Assembly: GCF_002775205.1 (NCBI RefSeq)
Contig: NC_036445.1
Coordinates: 23,726,953 to 23,790,952 of the forward strand
DNA: 64,000 nucleotides
Direction of reading: 5' to 3'
Source of the DNA: Xiphophorus maculatus
Taxonomy: Eukaryota > Chordata > Actinopteri > Cyprinodontiformes > Poeciliidae
Position numbers and translations under genes: made by a program. Within the stretch, counting starts at the first letter, position 1; the number at the start of each line of letters is the position of its first letter. Below are positions 53,442 through 64,000 of the stretch, piece after piece. The notes beneath the pieces were generated by a model. That model was not told the origin of the DNA. It did no database searches and was given only the letters and a program-made list of their open reading frames with translations.

Positions 53442-54040
53442 TGATAGCAGAAGACTTTTTCAATTTTTTGAGTAGTAAGATATGCTTATTAAATCGATTT
53501 AAAGCGCGTTTATTGAAAAAAATTGACCAACGCACCCTTTTTTTAAAAAAAAAGAAAAAAGTCTGGCATCTCTTTGCGAGAGGTTTCTTTTCAACAACTG
53601 CACCTTTAAAAGAGAAGTGATCCACTGTTCTTAACCTGTATAACTTCACAAAGGGTGAAAGTGCTATTTTCAGCACCTCTGAATCATGAAATGTTTGTTT
53701 GAATCCCGGAGGCTCTTTGGTTTCAGCTCTCAGGTCCCTCTGACTGCAGCACATGTGTCTGGCAAAGATTATCCCAGCCTTTAATGAAGGCGGAAAATCA
53801 AATGGCTGCGATAAGATTTTTAACGTTTCTTTTATGAAACGCTACGAATAACCAAAATTTAAGTCAGTCTTTGTTCAACAGAGGCTTTCAATCTAGGCCC
53901 TTTGATTTTTGATGAATGGATGGATGGATGGATGGATTTGATTTAGCATCATTTCTTTCCCATTTGAAAGCTGTTTTTATGGAAATTTTCTGGGGTTTTT
54001 TTTATTTTGTTTTGTTTTTAGCTTTGAAATAATAAAATTT
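53442..54040 (+). other. Probable KLHL38 3' UTR
   Basis: This region after the KLHL38 stop is AT-rich with a short GGAT repeat (about 53911-53937). AATAAA at 54031-54036 is a candidate poly(A) signal. Confidence 0.4.
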
Positions 54041-54344
54041 GATTCCAAACATGCGACTTCTCTTTATGTCTCAGCGTCTCACAGAGAAATACAGTGACTT
54101 GAAAAAGATTCTCAGCAGTAAGTGTCTGTTTGATCCTCTGCTTCACGCTCAATGCACATGTATCCATGTTCTGTCCCTCCCCACAAGTAAAGAATTCAAA
54201 AAGTTAAACGAAAACGATTTCTCTCTGATACGCGTTCAGCATCAGGATTTGTTAGTGCTGACTTCACAGAATCTGCAACAAATATCTAATATAAATTACA
54301 CCGCAAAGGCACGATTAGCAACATGCGGTGTTCATCCCCATAAT

Positions 54345-55239
54345 TAAGCATCAATCAGTCAATCAGTTTATTAACTCAATTTATCAAATTTCATCAGTAA
54401 TTAATTCACAAACATATTCCTTTACAACTCAACAGATGTATTGTCACAAGTAGTTATTTATATTTTAACTAAATCATATTTAAATTTCCATGTTGTGTCT
54501 TAGAGAAGCACTTTCTGATCTATATCTGGGGCTGTACTTCCTCTTCCCATCCACGCACTGTTTTATGTCGGTCATCTCTAATAAGATGCATTGAAGTTCG
54601 TAGCTCTTATGAGAAAAATGTGAGAAGGTTTGATCTCTGTGCGCACTTAAAGCTGAAAAAAGTAAATATGAACATATTAGATTAAAGTCTCTGTCAAACC
54701 GCAACTCACGACGTGTTTCTGCGACGTGCTTTCAGGAAGGTGAGGCCAGACCGCAGTCTGTGGAAGGGCCAGCAAGGGTGGGGAGGAGAGCAAGGCTGGA
54801 AAAACTACAGGTGATCTGACGTTATTTTGAGTAGCAAACAAGGAGGCAAATGTTACACCATGTGAATCATGCGGCTCTGACGGTGAGCTGGCAGATGTCA
54901 GAGAGAGAGCAGAGACAGAGAGAAACTCATGAGCCGTGTTTCACAACAGAGAATCTGAGCGAGTGATGAAACTCAGCCACAAGACGCAGCAACAGGTGTA
55001 TGTTTGAGCAATCGTGTGCGGGTGTGTGTGTGTGTGTGTGTGTGTTTGTTCCTGTGATTAAGGTTCTTAGCGGGTCGGGCAGGACCGACCAGCTGTTGTG
55101 TCTTATCAAAACAAAAACAGAGATAGTGGAAATGAGAGCCAAAGTGATATTAGAAACAACCTCCCAGAATAAAGTTCATACACTCCTGCAACAGGGTTTA
55201 AATGTTTATCACTGATTCTACATTACATATTTTAACAGG
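54345..55239. other. Intergenic, repeat fragments
   Basis: A decayed LINE-tail-like CAATCAGTCAATCAGTTTAT lies near 54350, Tc1-end-like words near 54540-54640, and a (TG)n run at about 55021-55044. No gene recognised. Confidence 0.4.
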
Positions 55240-55247
55240 CTGTAGGT

Positions 55248-55564
55248 CAGGGGTGTCGAACTCATTTTCGTTTTGGACCACATCTAGAAAGAGTTGTGGT
55301 AAAGAGTTTTTGTTTTGTCAAAAATATTAATAAATGTCTGTCTCTGCATTTGATAAGAACCTCTTGAAATTAAATAATGTTAATCGTCCTTTGATCTTGA
55401 TCTAATTTGGCAGAATACGGATAAAACTACTGATTTGACTAATGAAATAACACTTAAGCACACAAATGTAATGCTAAAAGTTTTGTTTCTAGTGTCTAGA
55501 GAGCCACGTAAGAAACATCTGGTGGGCCAGATTTGGCCCACGGGCCTTGAGTTTGGCACATGTG
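55248..55564. mobile_element. hAT-type MITE (CAGGGGTGTC family)
   Basis: Starts CAGGGGTGTCGAACTCATTT and ends GGGCCTTGAGTTTGGCACAT with GTG, which are inverted-repeat ends of a widespread fish hAT MITE. GCCAGATTTGGCCCACGGGC lies next to the right end. Flanking 8-mers CTGTAGGT and CTGAAGGA match at 6 of 8 positions, so the target duplication has decayed. Confidence 0.75.
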
Positions 55565-55814
55565 CTGAAGGAAGATCTCAACTAAAATGTTCCTAACAGC
55601 AACAAAGTCATAAATACCACGGTGAAAATATTCCAATTATTAGTTTGAGTTAAGAATAGCTGGTGCTGAAGAAAGTAAACAGTGTTTCCAATTTTCAAAG
55701 ATCTTCTGACACAATGTTTTCAAAATATAAACAAAAATAAAAAAAAGATAATTAAAGCCACAAAACCTGATTTTGTAGTGGTGCGGCAACAAAATCCAAA
55801 GTATTTTATGGCAA

Positions 55815-56130
55815 AAATTCCACATTTTAGTTCTGGACACAAGAGGAGTGGAAAACACATTGCTGTGAATGGACCATCCTCACCTGTAACACATGGTGTT
55901 GGCAGCATTAGGCTGTGGGCTGCTTCTCTTCAGAAAGAACAAGGAAGTTAGTCAGACTTGATAGGAAGAAAAATAGACTCCAATAGAAAACCTGTAAAAA
56001 CCGATCAAAGCCCAAAACTGAATCCAAATGAGAACTTGTGGTAAAACTGGACAATGTATGTTTACACTCAGTCTGATCTGAAGCTATTTAGATGTGTAAA
56101 GTTTTGCTTTAGCTTATTCTGAAATGCAGT
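55815..56130 (+). mobile_element. Decayed Tc1/mariner transposase relic
   Basis: TGGTGTTGGCAGCATTAGGC, GACTCCAATAGAAAACCTGT and GAATCCAAATGAGAACTTGT are ordered segments of a sense Tc1 transposase gene, followed by CAGTCTGATCTGAAGCTATT from its C-terminal part. Many stops. Confidence 0.65.
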
Positions 56131-56649
56131 TTTTGCTAACAGACACTGCTACTTGTTTATGTTATTTGAAGTTGAATTAGGTTGTTTTTATGCAGCATGA
56201 AATCAAATTGTGCTCGTTACTCTCTAACCAAAAGATAAATAATCTCATGTTGGTCCACTTCGTAAGCTAAACAGGAACTATTCAGTCTCTGAGAACATAG
56301 CTTAGTCACCCACTGACCAGAAACTTGCTGGGACTTTCAATGTCATCCTTTTTTTTTTTTGAGCCTGTTCCATAAATAGAATTAAACTGTCCCTAGGAGC
56401 AGATGGCAGCGTATTATTTACTAAATGTTCTTCAAGTTCTCACTGTCATGCATTGTCAGCCTTAAAGTTCTCTTTTTTTTTCTTTACAAATATAACACCA
56501 TCTCAGTTAACCACAGAGGAAACTATTTCAGCCTTCTCCATCTGAAGTGTGAGTGCAGTCATATGTAGGCGGTGGAGGTGGACTGCATGGCCACATACAG
56601 AGCGTACAGCGATCTTTCTTGTTTTGTTGACTCCTTATGAATATTACAG

Positions 56650-57070
56650 CACTTCATGGAAGTATACACACCCCTTGGAAATTTCATCATTTAAATTATA
56701 CCAATGTACTTAGCAGGGATTTTGCGTGACACACCAACACTGAGTACAATATGCATTTGTACTCAGCCCTTCTGGTTCAGTTCTTTGTAGAACCAACTTT
56801 GTCCTCAGCCTCCTCAGAAGTTGCCTTGAAAGTTCGTTAAAAGTGCCAACTTTGCATGAAAGTGTCATTATTTACAAAATAATGCAAAGTTGGCACTTTT
56901 AATGGACTTTCAAGGCAACGTCTAGAGCAACTTTGCATTAAAAGTGTCATTGTTTACCTAATGACACTTCATGACAACAGTCATAGACGATTCCTTCATG
57001 ACACGTGTTATGTGATGTTTATGACAGTGTCATGTCAGTCTTATGCACACCCCATCAAATAAAGTGTTAC
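56650..57070. mobile_element. Foldback element with 38 bp arms plus TGACA-rich repeat
   Basis: The arms 56820-56857 and 56882-56919 (starting GTTGCCTTGAAAGTTCG) are reverse complements at 36 of 38 positions, with a 24 base loop. Downstream to about 57070, TCATGACA/TGTCATG words recur and end AAATAAAGTGTTACCAAA. This looks like a known fish MITE type. Tc1-like GTATACACACCCCTTGGAAA is at the left edge near 56660. Confidence 0.6.
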
Positions 57071-57174
57071 CAAATAACCTGCCAGTGGAACTAGTACTTT
57101 TTTTTAAAAGTCAGTATTAAGGAATTACTGATTTAAGACAAGCTCTGTGTTTTTGCAGTGCATCAACTCTGACC

Positions 57175-57380
57175 AGCTTCCTGCTAAACAGTAGCATCCC
57201 ACAGCATGATGCCGCCACTCCCATCTGCCACAGTGGGGATGGTGTACGAAATTAACTGAAAGCTATCATTTTCTGCTCTTTTCACAGTGATGCACTTCTT
57301 TATGTCAGCCATCGCATAAAGTATCAACAAAAAAAAAACATTGAATTTTATGTTAGCAAAGTAACAAAATGTGAACAAAA
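57175..57380 (-). mobile_element. Tc1-like fragment (antisense)
   Basis: CCCACAGCATGATGCCGCCA followed by CAGTGGGGATGGTGTAC is the reverse complement of the Tc1 transposase GGSIMLW region. TTTATGTCAGCCATCGCATA leads into the element end. Confidence 0.55.
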
Positions 57381-59190
57381 GTCAAACACGTCACTAATGA
57401 AGCCCTGCAGAAAAGGATGCAGCCACCAGTGCATTGTGTGCAGTAAAAAAAAAAACCACGTCAGCCACATGTGCTAAACTGGTCGCCCTCAAGAGACAGG
57501 ACATAGCACAACTCACACGCAGAAGGTGAGCTAAAAATTGCCCGTTGCTTCTTGTAAAGGTTTATCTGATGTGCACAGTGGCTGACATGTTTTCGTGATC
57601 ACAGAGTGTGCCAGGAGTTAAGGGGAAGAAGAAACATTTACTCGTCCACTAGCCTGTATTTCAGTGCCACATTTTCCCTATGCTAACATTCTTAGTTTAA
57701 AAAAAAAAAATCACATCGTCCTTTGTGGCCTTTTGACCTGAATGATTGGATCAGCTCCATTTCTGATGTGCAGGATGACTTTGAGAAAGTAGCTGAAGAT
57801 GAGGACAGCTAGACTGTATGCATTTCCCTTGATTGAGATAGTAAAGGCAAAGTTAATGTTTGTTAATAACACAAGATCGAATAACAGTGTAAATTAATCA
57901 ACAAACACTTGCAATTATATAATTAAGTCTAACGACAGAGGTCAAAATCAATCAAGCAGCCCTAGACGGGTTGTTGTTTTTTTCTGGATCATTGTTAAGA
58001 AAAAACTTCAAATATCACAAAAATAAAGTGTTGCTACTTTCTCAGCACTTAAACAACTTCTGCATTCGGTTCTGTACATATGCACACAGTCATGCTCACT
58101 AAATTAAAATATGCGTTCCATTGAGGCTCATTTATCAGATTAAAAGTACTGTTTGAAAACTGACAACCTTGAAGCAGGCATTAAGCATACTTCTCATTAA
58201 GCTCTGTCATAAATAGCTCTATTAACAACGTTTTTGATTGGTCCGATGTAACATTCTAATTCTAAATATCTTGCTTTCATTAACTGTCAGCGGAAAATCA
58301 TCCAAATGAACACAGATAAAGGCTTCCGAACATGAATAATCTATATAATGTGTTTCACTTAGTGATAAAGTTCTTGAAGGAAATGGACTTCTCAATAATG
58401 TTCAAATGTATTGTATGTATTGTTAATGGGTGTGCTGGGACACATGAACATACCAACCCTCACACACACTCTCGTATAATGCGCCCAACATGGATACACG
58501 GGTGCAGGCACAACATGCAGACACAGAAAGGGAACAATAAAAATATGCCTGCTAAATAAATAAATAAATACACTAGAAACCCTTCACTCAATAAAAACAC
58601 AATCTGCATTGCAACCAAATGCTCTGGAAGAATCTAAAGCACAAGTCAATCTATTTATAAACTCATGATTGACAAAGAGGACTGGCGGGCTTCACTGCCA
58701 GTTCACTGGATGTGTTTTCATACTAATATTTACACTCGTTTCCCCCTAACATGAATACATGATGTGTTATAAAAATGTAGCCAATCACGCCTCAGTAACC
58801 CCCAGGCAGGGTCTTATTGTGGAAATATGCGTTGATCAGAACTGGATTCTGAATTCAATCCCAGCCGACATATGCATTTAGGCCAAAGAAGATTCTAAAT
58901 AAATCCAGCAAAAATAAGATGGGACTTCTATATCTTGTATTAAAAATAGCATGAAAACTAAAACGTCGGGACAAAATACAACCCGCGTACTAAACTCAAC
59001 TGCTTTTTCCCAGACAGTAAACATCATAGTAAGCATGTGTTTCAAACTTTTCATGCTTCGACGCTTTTTTTTTTAAAAAACACTCTCAGATGAATCTGAT
59101 CGGTGTCCTGTGCTCCTGTCTTTCCATGACGTCGGAAAAATCCTCGCTCCTCCTCTCCTTTCTCCGCGCGCTGTCGCAACGCTGAGGTTG
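57381..59190. other. Intergenic upstream of FBXO32
   Basis: No gene recognised. AT-rich up to about 59050, then GC content rises sharply toward the FBXO32 promoter. Confidence 0.4.
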
Positions 59191-59275
59191 ATAAACAAAG
59201 CCACGTGTTGCGAGGAAGTTTCCAAAGTGGGCGGAGCTTCGCTGCTTCCGGGTTCTGAGTCGGAGGATAAAAGGC
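59191..59275 (+). promoter_or_regulatory. FBXO32 core and proximal promoter
   Basis: In order: a forkhead-type site ATAAACAAA (59191-59199), an E-box CACGTG (59202-59207), a GC box GGGCGG (59229-59234) and a TATA-like GATAAAAGG (59266-59274). Transcription would start about 25-30 bp after the TATA box, near 59295-59305, leaving a 5' UTR of about 110 bases. FBXO32 is a well-known FOXO target in muscle wasting, which makes the forkhead site relevant; occupancy is inference. Confidence 0.55.
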
Positions 59276-59410
59276 GAGCTGCGCAGCGTCAACACAAGCA
59301 CACAAACGCACTTAACATTAAGCAGGGCCGCGCAGTTTAGCCAAGCAGAGGCCTGCGTGTCTTTCTACGGCTTTTCTCTTCGACGTGCGGCTGTTAGTAA
59401 CCGAGCCGAC

Positions 59411-62400
59411 ATGCCTTTTCTCGGACAGGACTGGAGGTCACCGGGTCAGAACTGGGTGAAAACCGATGAAGGATGGAAAAGGAGGACAGCAGACGACAAA
59501 AACAACAACGTCTCTGTGGAGAGGTTGGTTGTTTGAACGGCCTGGCCTGAGAAAATGTAGCAGTCTTGACAGAGTTAGTTTGTTGCTTAGTGTTAGAAAT
59601 ATGATGGGGGAGGAAGATGAGGGAGAAGTTTTGAAACGGGTCCAAACTGCATTGCAAACAAAAGGCAGAGTGAGGGGCCTTCGTGTAAGTTTCCATCAGT
59701 GTTTTCTCTCTCTGGTTGCCAAGTTCCTTTTCAGGCTAATCACCGAGCTAATAATAACCTGACAACAAGTCAGGGGATTAACAAACGTCTGCTGAACCTG
59801 GCCACTTTCCAAAATAACAGCATTCGCTTTCTAAAACACACACCAAAAAAAAAAAATCCACATTTGATCATGGGCCAGCGTTGCATCCAGTCAGAATTAA
59901 CTTCTGCATCATTCTCTTCACTTTTGTGTGGCTCACATGTGAACTTTGTCCCCCTCCCCAGCTTCTGCAAGGACAACGAGCCGGAGTGTTTCAACAAGGA
60001 GAACCTGCTGCTCTCGCTCAGCTATGAGATGTCTGCCAAGAAGAGGAAAAAGGATCTGATGAACAACAACGCCAAGGTCCCCTGTGAGTTCCTGCGAAGA
60101 GAGACCAGAATAAATGAGTTGTGTAATAAGGCGCGAGAAATGCGGTCCAGATCAGAAGCAGAACGTGTCAGGGCTTTTTGTTTTTCCCCTTTTATTTAAT
60201 TTTGATACAGCGGCGCACAAGTTGTTCAGCCAGAAATTGAAACATTCAAAGTGTACTGTGTCTAACAATATCACCAGATCAGATGCTGCACTTTGTTTTC
60301 TTTTTTTTCCCACAATGGTAAAGTAGATAATTTATAGATTGGTTCATTCGATTTGCCTTGAAGCCGGAGCTTAGGTCTAGGATTAGCAGGGACACTCCGG
60401 TGGGATTTGATATGAATTTAGCACTACTGGTTTAATGCGACGAGTTTATACCTGCAGCTTCAATCAGTTTTTGTTTTCTGCAACTATACAGGATGCTGAC
60501 CTTTTATAGAGTTTCAGTTTTTCCAGCCAACAAAGCATTTTTACCCCCCCCTCCTTTTCTGACATGGAACCCGGATTTTCGGACTTCCAAGAACAAAGGG
60601 CATAAATCTCAGCCTCAAAAGTTAAAGATATTTACTTTGATCCCAAAGCGATCTCTTGTTATTTATCCCCAGAAGCAGTAGTACATCATTTTATGTGTTC
60701 TAGTCCTTTAGAAATAAAACCGGCACCCAGAAATCTGTACCGGCTGTGAAAAGCGTGCTTGCTGCATCTCTAAATTTGGAGCATTTCATTACCATTTGGT
60801 CAACAACTACACCAGCTCTGAAACTGTATCTTATTTGCGTCGCGTGCTTGTGCATTTATCCCAGAGCTCATTAGCAGCTCTCATAAGCAAGGCCACTAAC
60901 GTAAAACACTTTCTTCCTGGTTTCTCTCCGTCTTCCAGATTTCCATAGGGAAAAGTGGATTTACGTTCACAAAGGAAGCACCAAGGAGGTAAGACCGCCT
61001 CAATTAGCAATCACAGTTGCTAATGTAAACAACTCGGCGCTCTTGCGCAGGATTGCAGCCTAATACTCTGATAATTAAATTCTCCCAGCGCCATGGATAT
61101 TGTACGCTGGGAGAGGCCTTCAACCGCTTGGATTTCTCCAGCGCCATCAAGGACACGAGGAGATTTAATTACGTTGTCAGAGTGAGTCCTCCTCTTTTCT
61201 TTGCTTTTTAGTCGCTTCTGTCTCTTTGTGTTTGCCAGGGGAGGTGTTTTTTTGTCGTCAGGCTGAGAACAGGGCCGGGGGGGGGGGGGAGGTTAAAGTT
61301 AAATAGGGTGGCTCTTATCAAGGCTCTGCAGACTGTGGTGATGATACTGAGGAAAGTTTGCGTTATTTATGATTACTGAAAACTCCCTGTCATCCCCTAC
61401 ATCTACTTCAAACAGGGGTTTTATTAAAAATCTGGGTCTGTTTTTCTCAAACTCATTTTTATCCCACACAAACCGTCAAGGTTTACACTTGGAATGGCAA
61501 ACGGCTCATCCTTGTTACATTGGTGCAGAAAATTTTGTTTCATTTCCACTTTTTTTTTCCCCCTCTTGATGCTGTTGCACACTGCCTCCCCCCTCTTTAC
61601 CCGTTATGTGAACATGAAGTGTCACCCTGTGCTGTACAGTGGGGGGAGGGGGTGTGAGGACGTTTGTGACAGCTGTGCGGTGCGGTGAGGTGTGAACCCC
61701 CCGTCAGGAGTTTATGAAATCAGACCTGATGCTCGTCAGGTGATTCAGACCCCTAGACACGTACACACACTTGAATCTACCCGATTAGGCCCGCTGTCTC
61801 CTCTGTCCCGTCTGGTTTTGGTCTCATTCTCATCGGTCACTGGTGCAGTTTGCCTGCTTACTGGGGATGCAAGTTATCGATTTATACGTTGATTTAAAGG
61901 AGACTGAATCGATTGACTGACGATTAATGTATAAGAGGCCATTTTCTTAAAAACCCGAGTTTTGTATCAAGAGGATCCATAGCAAAATGCTAAATTTTTT
62001 TATAATATGGAGAATAAAAAAAAAAAGAGAAGCAAACAAATATATTCTAATGATTTCTTGTATTATGGTGATAAATTAAGAAACTTCTCGACTGTTTATT
62101 TCAAAACAGAACCGCATAAGTACATTTTATGTCCCATACCGGACCGTTTGGACCGTTTCTCTTTCCAGTTCTGGTATGGCGCCGCCTTCTTTGTTTCTAT
62201 ACCAGCAGGCTCTGCTCAAGAGTACTAGTGGTGCCCTCTTCTGGATGGCGCCCAAACTACAACGCTGAAAGATCTGAGCTGACATTCTTAATTGACTGGA
62301 AGTCATTTTGATCCAATAAACCATTAGTCAGCAATTAGTCATAAGTTGATTGTTTGCCTCATTACTGCTTACTCAAGTTTCATCCCGATTAATCTCAAAC

Positions 62401-64000
62401 TCGCAGAATTTAAAGATTTAGCTGAGAAAAAGTCATTAACATGACGGTTCTGATTTTGTTTGTCATTGATTCAAATCGGCAGGGTTCTTTTACTCGGCCA
62501 CAAGTAGTTCTGGAGCTGTCCAGTTTTGAGCGGGTTCTAGATAGCCGTGTGTTAGGCCCACAGAACAATAAGAGTGTAACTCTAGTATCCAGCCGGTGTC
62601 GGAGCCGGGTCACTGCTCCTCGCCATCTGATGACATTTTAGGGTTCGTTTAACTCGTTCTCAGTTACACAGATCGTCTTCTTGTTCAGCACAGATGAGAT
62701 TCTCTGTTTCTGAGTCGGACAAACTAAATGAATCAAACTAAACCTTTTAAAAGCTACATTTGGCTCTTTTTAATTTAATTGGTTTATTTGGTAGGGACAG
62801 ACATACAGCGACATAGACAAACTGAACAAAACAGCAGTCCCATGTTTACGTCAGTGCAATAGCAGCAGCTAATTCGCAGCACTTGTCCCTTGACATCGAC
62901 TATAATAGTTCTTAAATACTTTTTAACTTTAATTCCTATATGTGTATCTACTAAAACTACAAATGTCAATTGGAAGTCTGGGGTTGTTTTCTCAAATAGT
63001 AATTGTGTGTATATATAGAATGTTGATAATTAAATTTGGTGATTGGTCACGTATTTCTTGTCGTCTAATGGCCCCACTCCTTTAGCTGAAAGGTTTTGTA
63101 TGAATCTGAAATATGGTGAGAGAGAAATGAAGTTTAAGATTACTTCTAACCCAAAGTTTGGTTAAAACCAAAAGTACTTGAGGTTTTTGCAATCTGCATT
63201 ACGGGTCTAGTTTATCTCCATAGAAACGGCGTGAATAGGGGTCAGAAAGTGGATGCGGAAGCACACGCCGTTCTGCCCGACTGAACTCTTCTGAGCAACG
63301 AAAAGAAGGGGATTAAGTATTAGGAATGAAGAAGAATGGCATGTGGAAAGTTTGAATCTGCCAAATCTACAATTTGTTATAAAAACACTTTTTCTCCATT
63401 AGGAACCCGTAAAACTAAATCTGACATCAACGTTATGGGACAAAAAGTGGCTAACTTTTCTGTTTATGCCTCGGATGTTTTTGGGTCAGATCTGAACATG
63501 GCTCTAATTTGAGTTTCTCCATGACGTCACAGCGCCTGTCAGATGACAGTCGAGCCTCTCTTTATCCCACTGTTTGTCTGTGAGCCAGTGGCAACAACTA
63601 CACACACACACACACGCACACTCTGAGAAGTGAGTCGGCTAGTTCGCAAGGCTGGATGATCAGGGGTCAAATAACTTCAAGCTTATGTTTTCATCAGCCA
63701 ACGTTGTTGACTCCAGTCTAGGCTGTTGCCCAACACTCTTCTAGAAGCTTCACCTCCGCAAGGCGACTCTGATCAAACAAATCAGAGCTGAGGCTAATGG
63801 ACCTTCAGTCCAGAGCAATAACCAGGTGGACAGCTCCCAGTTTTGTTACAAATGTTCAAGCGTGGAATTTGTTTTTCTAAGAATCCAGCAGCCTACTAAA
63901 CACAAAGTAAGGAGGCGGTGGAACAGAGCGTCTCGGAGGCTGACGGGGAGAAATTTATGTTTCTTTTTTTTCTTTTTCTGCTGCAGCTCCTGGAGCTCAT
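59411..64000 (+). CDS. fbxo32: FBXO32 (atrogin-1/MAFbx), 5' part, runs off window end
   Basis: Substrate-recognition subunit of an SCF ubiquitin ligase that drives protein loss in atrophying muscle. Coding exons seen: 59411-59523, 59962-60083, 60939-60988, 61089-61181, and a fifth starting at 63987 and cut by the window. All junctions are GT-AG and in phase. The protein begins [17 protein letters not shown], the invariant family start. It continues with [20 protein letters not shown], then [46 protein letters not shown] and LLELI. About 130 of roughly 355 residues are present; the F-box itself lies downstream. The segment encoded around the exon 1/2 joint ([15 protein letters not shown]) is the most divergent part. 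Intron 4 is about 2.8 kb and contains a possible decayed hAT-like fragment. Confidence 0.96.
61862..62400. mobile_element. Possible decayed hAT-like element in FBXO32 intron 4
   Basis: GGGATGCAAGTTATCGATTT at the left and CATCCCGATTAATCTC at the right have the GGGATG...CATCCC form, and ATCGATT/ATTAATG words resemble a common fish element. No target duplication or transposase is visible. Confidence 0.3.
62401..63986. other. Rest of FBXO32 intron 4
   Basis: No recognisable gene or element, apart from a short CA repeat at about 63601-63615. It ends in a pyrimidine tract and the CTGCAG acceptor at 63986. Confidence 0.5.

Overview
The window is vertebrate nuclear DNA and almost certainly from a teleost fish. 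It has split genes with GT-AG introns, long non-coding stretches, many decayed Tc1/mariner and hAT copies, and L2-type LINE tails. The proteins are close to, but clearly diverged from, their mammalian counterparts. I assigned all identities by eye from remembered family motifs and ran no search.

Four protein-coding genes are supported, all on the + strand. (1) The 3' part of NSMCE2 (about 602-4217), a SUMO E3 ligase subunit of SMC5/6; its first exons lie before the window. (2) LRATD2/FAM84B (5' exon near 8242, coding exon 8708-9535), an LRAT-domain protein whose usual catalytic Cys position holds Ser. (3) KLHL38 (49808-53441, four coding exons, 585 aa), a BTB-BACK-Kelch protein. (4) The 5' part of FBXO32/atrogin-1 (59411 to past the window end), with a TATA-type promoter, a GC box, an E-box and a forkhead-type site upstream. 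In human all four are on 8q24. KLHL38 next to FBXO32 is the conserved muscle pair, whereas NSMCE2-LRATD2 directly beside KLHL38 is a compact arrangement without the genes that separate them in mammals.

From about 10.3 to 49.7 kb I see no credible gene. This desert is filled with decayed Tc1/mariner copies in both orientations, a 1.3 kb hAT-type element nested in one of them, a 73 bp inverted-repeat element around a long (AT)n tract, L2-type LINE 3' ends, and simple repeats. Two blocks (about 19.7-20.8 kb and 24.9-25.8 kb) are free of recognisable transposon sequence and could hold conserved enhancers, but this rests on weak evidence.

The most unusual pattern is a set of at least twelve short perfect hairpins (arms 9-16 bp, loops of 1-10 bp) scattered through the non-coding DNA. 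This is far more than chance predicts and fits template-switch mutation. NSMCE2 acts in genome maintenance. KLHL38 (family role: CUL3 adaptor) and FBXO32 (SCF F-box subunit) are both ubiquitin-ligase substrate adaptors linked to striated muscle. No tRNA, rRNA, CRISPR or bacterial-type feature was found.
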